A DNA stretch of 64,000 nucleotides. It comes from a virus. The DNA lies in IMG/VR virus record IMGVR_UViG_3300042516_005475, positions 166,048-230,047 of that record; one strand, 5' to 3'. The translations under genes were made by a program, and so were the position numbers. The notes below the pieces were generated by a model. The model ran no database searches and was not told the DNA's origin. It saw only the letters and a list, made by a program, of their open reading frames with translations. Shown piece after piece: positions 63,419 through 64,000 of this stretch. The number at the start of each line of letters is the position of its first letter. The stretch's first letter is position 1.

Positions 63419-64000
63419 TTAGAAGTATACAACAGATGTTGCTGGGGTGAAGGCAATGCCAAGACCCTTAACAACAACCAATGTATAGTACAAGTTAGCA
63501 CCAAAGATGTTATCGACAACACCATAACGTGTTAGCAAGCCAACACGAGGAGCGAAGTCGTTAGGACCGATTGTGCGTTGTACCATTACTGGGATGTATG
63601 GACAATAGATAATACCAGTGTCATAGAACTCTGGTCCCTTATAACCCAATAGTGCGTACTCAACTGTGGTACGTTGACCTGTTAGGTTTTGAGCATCGGT
63701 ACGAGTATCGCGGTAGACTTGGAAACGACCACCAACTGTACCAACCTTAGCAACACCTGTTGGTTGAGTGTTAACGTTACCGTCAACAGTCATCCAGCTG
63801 AACTCAGGAAGAGCCTCGAGAATAGCGCAAACTCTTGGAGTAGCGATAATGAAGTTAGCAGCACCACGGCGGTTACGAACTGCAATTCTGTTTGCTTCAA
63901 CGATCAACTTCTGATAGAAGTCGCGATTACGCTCAGCCAACCAGCGACCGTCAGCAGCAGAAGCTGTCCAGCTTGTTACGGAACCGTAAGAAGCATACTT
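63419..64000 (-). CDS. Major capsid protein (T4 gp23-like), C-terminal part
   Basis: The frame is open to the window edge, so the 5' end lies outside; about 193 codons are visible. RNRRGAANFIIATPRVCAILEAL, YALLGYKGPEFYDTGIIYCPYIPV and VGLLTRYGVVDN, then the typical end, are hallmarks of gp23-like HK97-fold capsid proteins. It confirms a T4-like myovirus and gives the direction of the head genes (leftward). Confidence 0.92.
   Translation of the reverse strand, partial: KYASYGSVTSWTASAADGRWLAERNRDFYQKLIVEANRIAVRNRRGAANFIIATPRVCAILEALPEFSWMTVDGNVNTQPTGVAKVGTVGGRFQVYRDTRTDAQNLTGQRTTVEYALLGYKGPEFYDTGIIYCPYIPVMVQRTIGPNDFAPRVGLLTRYGVVDNIFGANLYYTLVVVKGLGIAFTPATSVVYF

Overview
The window is one stretch of a large, AT-rich tailed-phage genome (T4-like myovirus type, probably a jumbo phage). 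Phage identity rests on the start of a T4 gp23-like major capsid gene at the right edge, a gp5-like baseplate hub gene, stalked repeat tail proteins, dozens of tightly packed small genes, two promoter families and T4-like capsid-targeting N termini. The host is not identifiable. An EF-hand secreted-type protein, frequent lack of Shine-Dalgarno sequences and cell-surface sugar enzymes are only weak hints.

Layout. 0-4.4 kb: end of an FkbM methyltransferase, thyX, small genes, a 698-aa predicted head protein and a cyclic-phosphate-processing (cREC) protein. 4.4-5.7 kb: an RNA locus with tRNA-Lys(UUU) split by a group I intron, then about 800 nt of structured non-coding sequence with three tRNA-like T-loops. 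5.7-12.3 kb: virion protein, DraRnl-type RNA ligase and a 1165-aa paralogue of the 698-aa protein. 12.3-15.3 kb: small genes, including a prepilin-like protein. 15.4-20 kb: sugar cluster (methyltransferases and four predicted glycosyltransferases). 20-29.3 kb: early-type small genes, each block behind a promoter with a TTCCTG element, plus an ATP-dependent DNA ligase. 29.3-42.3 kb: two expanded paralogue families. One is an unbroken array of 34 small genes in 6.3 kb (34658-40927). The other is a set of WPEAE-repeat proteins that brackets it. DnaJ, RadA-like and prepilin-like genes lie between. 42.4-45.4 kb: sparse region with direct repeats and small genes. 45.4-50.4 kb, minus strand: EF-hand protein, a four-gene virion-type operon including an amidoligase, and a coiled-coil protein. 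50.4-60 kb: tail proteins, baseplate hub, PRTase and dCMP deaminase. 60-63.4 kb: a 7-deazaguanine modification cluster (transglycosylase-like, formyltransferase-Nmad1 fusion, P-loop kinase, QueF). 63.4 kb-end: major capsid protein.

How the parts fit. Sigma70-like promoters drive early and middle genes. A TATAAATA-like motif right before the start codon marks late virion genes. Many late genes start with a short peptide ending in (L/I)xE followed by A/G/S, as in T4 internal head proteins, so DnaJ, amidoligase and repeat proteins may be packaged and injected. cREC, RNA ligase and a phage tRNA-Lys look like an RNA-repair response. The 60-63 kb cluster predicts formylated or otherwise decorated preQ1 in phage DNA. 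The 34-gene array, where each gene's conserved C-terminal Asn-Glu codons contain the next gene's ATG, is the most unusual structure here and I know of no description of it.
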